Below are positions 6,426 through 7,750 of a stretch of DNA of 7,750 nucleotides, one piece after another (the stretch's first letter is position 1; every line of letters starts with the position of its first letter). The stretch lies in NCBI GenBank assembly GCA_014763835.1, contig JACXUQ010000052.1, positions 1 through 7,750 of the forward strand, written 5' to 3'. The notes below the pieces were generated by a model that was not told where the DNA came from, made no database searches, and saw only the letters and a list, made by a program, of their open reading frames with translations. A program made the translations under genes and the position numbers. Origin of the DNA: Thiotrichales bacterium (GTDB lineage Bacteria; Pseudomonadota; Gammaproteobacteria; Thiomicrospirales; Thiomicrospiraceae).

Positions 6426-6453
6426 ATTTTAGTCAATTGGTGTAGTCAATAAG
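6426..6453 (-). promoter_or_regulatory. Weak candidate promoter with TAGTCAAT direct repeat
   Basis: On the minus strand TTATTG (6453-6448) and TAAAAT (6431-6426) are spaced 16 bases and face the chimeric gene. The plus-strand octamer TAGTCAAT occurs at 6430-6437 and 6443-6450, one every 13 bases, within the same stretch. The rest of the 102-base gap between the two minus-strand genes shows nothing definite. Confidence 0.25.
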
Positions 6454-6485
6454 ATAAAAAATACAGGAAGTGGAATAAAACAGGA

Positions 6486-7205
6486 TTATCGGTTCGCATG
6501 AGAGCGCACCGAGTGCTCTGTTCTTACGCCAATAACCAACAGGTACAGACAGAACATCAACTCTGTCAATAAGGGTACAGCATACCAAGGTGTAACCATA
6601 TCCACCCACTCCGGCAGCACAAAACGCACAAAACCGCCGATTAGATAAACCACCCCCGCCGCTGTCAGCCCGTACCCTAAAAGCGGCGGAAAATAACCGG
6701 ACCTGACGACTAAATAACCGAGAATCAAACAGGAAATACCAAAGAAGAATAAGCCTAAATCATAACCCAGGCTGTGTAACTGCAAGAACAACGAAGCTAA
6801 CTGGTTCAGATGCACACCGCTCAATCCTTCCAATGCGCCACCGGCATTCAAAATCAACGAAGCCGCATAATAATTGAGTAGGTTTCCTCCCAATATCGCG
6901 GCCTGCGTTAACCTGAACATTGCCGCCATCAAGGCCAAGGTGCTGCTTACCGGTTTGAACAACACATAAAACAAAACAGCAATTGCCACATCGCATAACA
7001 ACATGACCAGATCGGCAGCAAACCCAAGTCTAAACAACGCAGGGGACGCGAGAATATTGGCGGCTGTTATCGTCGCATCGCCGCTGACAACAAGATTGGA
7101 ACGGATAAAAACTTCGCTGCCTATACCGCAGATAATAATGATCAAGTACAAGAATCCGGCGACTCTTGCATATAAACGGAAAGGGATTTCGAAATTGACA
7201 TTCAT
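6486..7205 (-). CDS. DUF4386-family integral membrane protein
   Basis: This 239-residue protein matches the DUF4386 family of unknown function: RLYARVAGFLYLIIIICGIG at the start, IRSNLVVSGDATITAANILAS, the FRLGFAADL motif after it, and a middle helix with MFRLTQAAILGGNLL. About six hydrophobic helices are visible (near residues 14-30, 55-83, 90-118, 138-170, 175-200 and 210-232), so it is an inner-membrane protein; the tail RTEHSVRSHANR is charged. The ATG at 7205 is chosen because GAGGGAG (7213-7219) lies seven bases upstream; two other ATGs in frame, at 7211 and 7229, are too close to, or ahead of, that site. It lies 75 bases downstream of the broken hydrolase gene on the same strand. Nothing in the sequence points to a substrate or partner. 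Confidence 0.85.
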   Translation of the reverse strand: MNVNFEIPFRLYARVAGFLYLIIIICGIGSEVFIRSNLVVSGDATITAANILASPALFRLGFAADLVMLLCDVAIAVLFYVLFKPVSSTLALMAAMFRLTQAAILGGNLLNYYAASLILNAGGALEGLSGVHLNQLASLFLQLHSLGYDLGLFFFGISCLILGYLVVRSGYFPPLLGYGLTAAGVVYLIGGFVRFVLPEWVDMVTPWYAVPLLTELMFCLYLLVIGVRTEHSVRSHANR

Positions 7206-7238
7206 CTGCATTCTCCCTCTATGCCCCACCTGTTATTC

Positions 7239-7261
7239 AAACACGGCTGTTCCCCGTGTTT
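7239..7261. terminator. Hairpin between the broken hydrolase gene and the DUF4386 gene
   Basis: AAACACGG (7239-7246) pairs perfectly with CCGTGTTT (7254-7261) around a seven-base loop. The T run is short on both strands (TTTT on plus, TTT on minus), so it is a weak terminator candidate. It begins 18 bases after the minus-strand stop at 7280 and may instead act as an operator or RNA processing site. Confidence 0.4.
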
Positions 7262-7279
7262 TCTCATTAAAAGATCTTA

Positions 7280-7750
7280 TTACGAAGCGCCGCTGTGGAG
7301 GCGCCTGAAATCCCCACGTCTCCAGCGCCAGCCATAAACTACCAACAAACCCGCAAGATTCGAATACCAAACCCAAGGATTGCTCCAGGCCACGCCGTCG
7401 TAAACCCAAGGCGAGGCTGGCCAGAAAATCTGCGTGGGAAAAAACTCCGCCTGTGAAACGGCATATCCAGCAAAATATGGAAAGGCCATGCCAGCATCCG
7501 CACGATCCAGATTTTGCGCCACAGAGCGACCAGAACAATCGCCGCAAACGCCACAATCAGGCTATGGGAATGTTGTAGCTGATGCTTACCCATTCCGGAA
7601 TAACGGCCAGTTCAGGCTTGCCCAAATGAAAACCGTTAGCCAACATATGCACGGGCAGCCATAAACCGAACGAGACCAGATCGGGCAAGGCACCGAAAAA
7701 CAAGGCCAATCCGAAAGTGCCGCGACGCCCAAACAGGCCGCCGCCCCATA
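7280..7750 (-). pseudogene. Membrane-bound hydrolase-like gene (YdjM-type), 5' end outside window, two frameshifts
   Basis: Three reading frames join into one sensible membrane protein. Frame one runs from the edge (GTFGLALFFGALPDLVSFGLWL to EWVSISYNIP) and ends in a stop at about 7562. Frame two covers HSLIVAFAAIVLVALWRKIW to PFHILLDMPFHRRSFFP. Frame three gives TQIFWPASPWVYDGVAWSNPWVW through to the TAA at 7280. The order of ALPD, HSL, HILLD and a final FFPT.FWP.S stretch resembles the YdjM-type membrane-bound metal-dependent hydrolases (PF04307-like), although no catalytic role is proven for the group. Adding one base at each of two C runs (plus strand near 7566-7570 and 7436-7444) restores a single frame. 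Either the gene is decaying or the sequence has two homopolymer errors. The family call is moderate; the frame breaks are seen directly. Confidence 0.7.

Noticed and set aside
7233..7556. A 107-codon minus-strand frame in the broken hydrolase region
   Set aside because: It is out of frame with the hydrophobic, family-like segments on either side and has a Trp-, Cys- and Arg-rich composition typical of a shadow frame.

Overview
The window looks like chromosomal DNA of a gammaproteobacterium. The main evidence is the mfd-csiV gene pair, a pairing typical of that class, together with a TrmO of gammaproteobacterial type and a fermentative D-lactate dehydrogenase of the LdhA type. Base composition is fairly even (about half G+C) and gene packing is tight. 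I cannot fix the genus; a Thiomicrospira- or Piscirickettsiaceae-like lineage is only a guess. No rRNA, tRNA, CRISPR array, transposase or phage gene was seen.

Layout. Positions 2-1378 hold the 3' part of mfd (transcription-repair coupling factor), followed 26 bases later on the same strand by csiV (a peptidoglycan-binding envelope protein). A compact hairpin with flanking A and T runs (2135-2165) separates csiV from two genes on the minus strand: a secreted GlcG/HbpS-like protein (2178-2666) and a small DUF4156-like lipoprotein (2745-3065). Divergent from these is trmO (3164-3922, tRNA m6t6A37 methyltransferase). It converges on ldhA (minus, 3960-4967, GTG start). A HAD phosphatase of the LHPP/HDHD2 type (5116-5907) diverges from ldhA. 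It converges on an unusual minus-strand gene (5928-6383) whose first about 58 residues resemble the start of a metallo-beta-lactamase-fold hydrolase and whose remainder resembles a two-helix ion channel. Next on the minus strand come a DUF4386-like membrane protein (6486-7205) and the 3' part of a membrane hydrolase-like gene (7280 to the edge), which is broken by two single-base frameshifts.

The genes are mostly unrelated housekeeping and envelope functions: transcription-coupled repair, cell-wall synthesis control, tRNA modification and fermentation. Apart from mfd-csiV, they do not form one pathway.

The most unusual signals are three. First, the 12-mer CCGGCCTGTTGA occurs four times, always in the same orientation. 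Two copies supply the last codons and the stop of unrelated genes (both proteins end in Pro-Ala-Cys), one lies between two genes, and one lies inside the csiV signal-peptide codons. Second, the gene at 5928-6383 looks like a fusion of two unrelated proteins. Third, the hydrolase-like gene at the right edge has two frameshifts of the same sign, both at a TTCCCA sequence.
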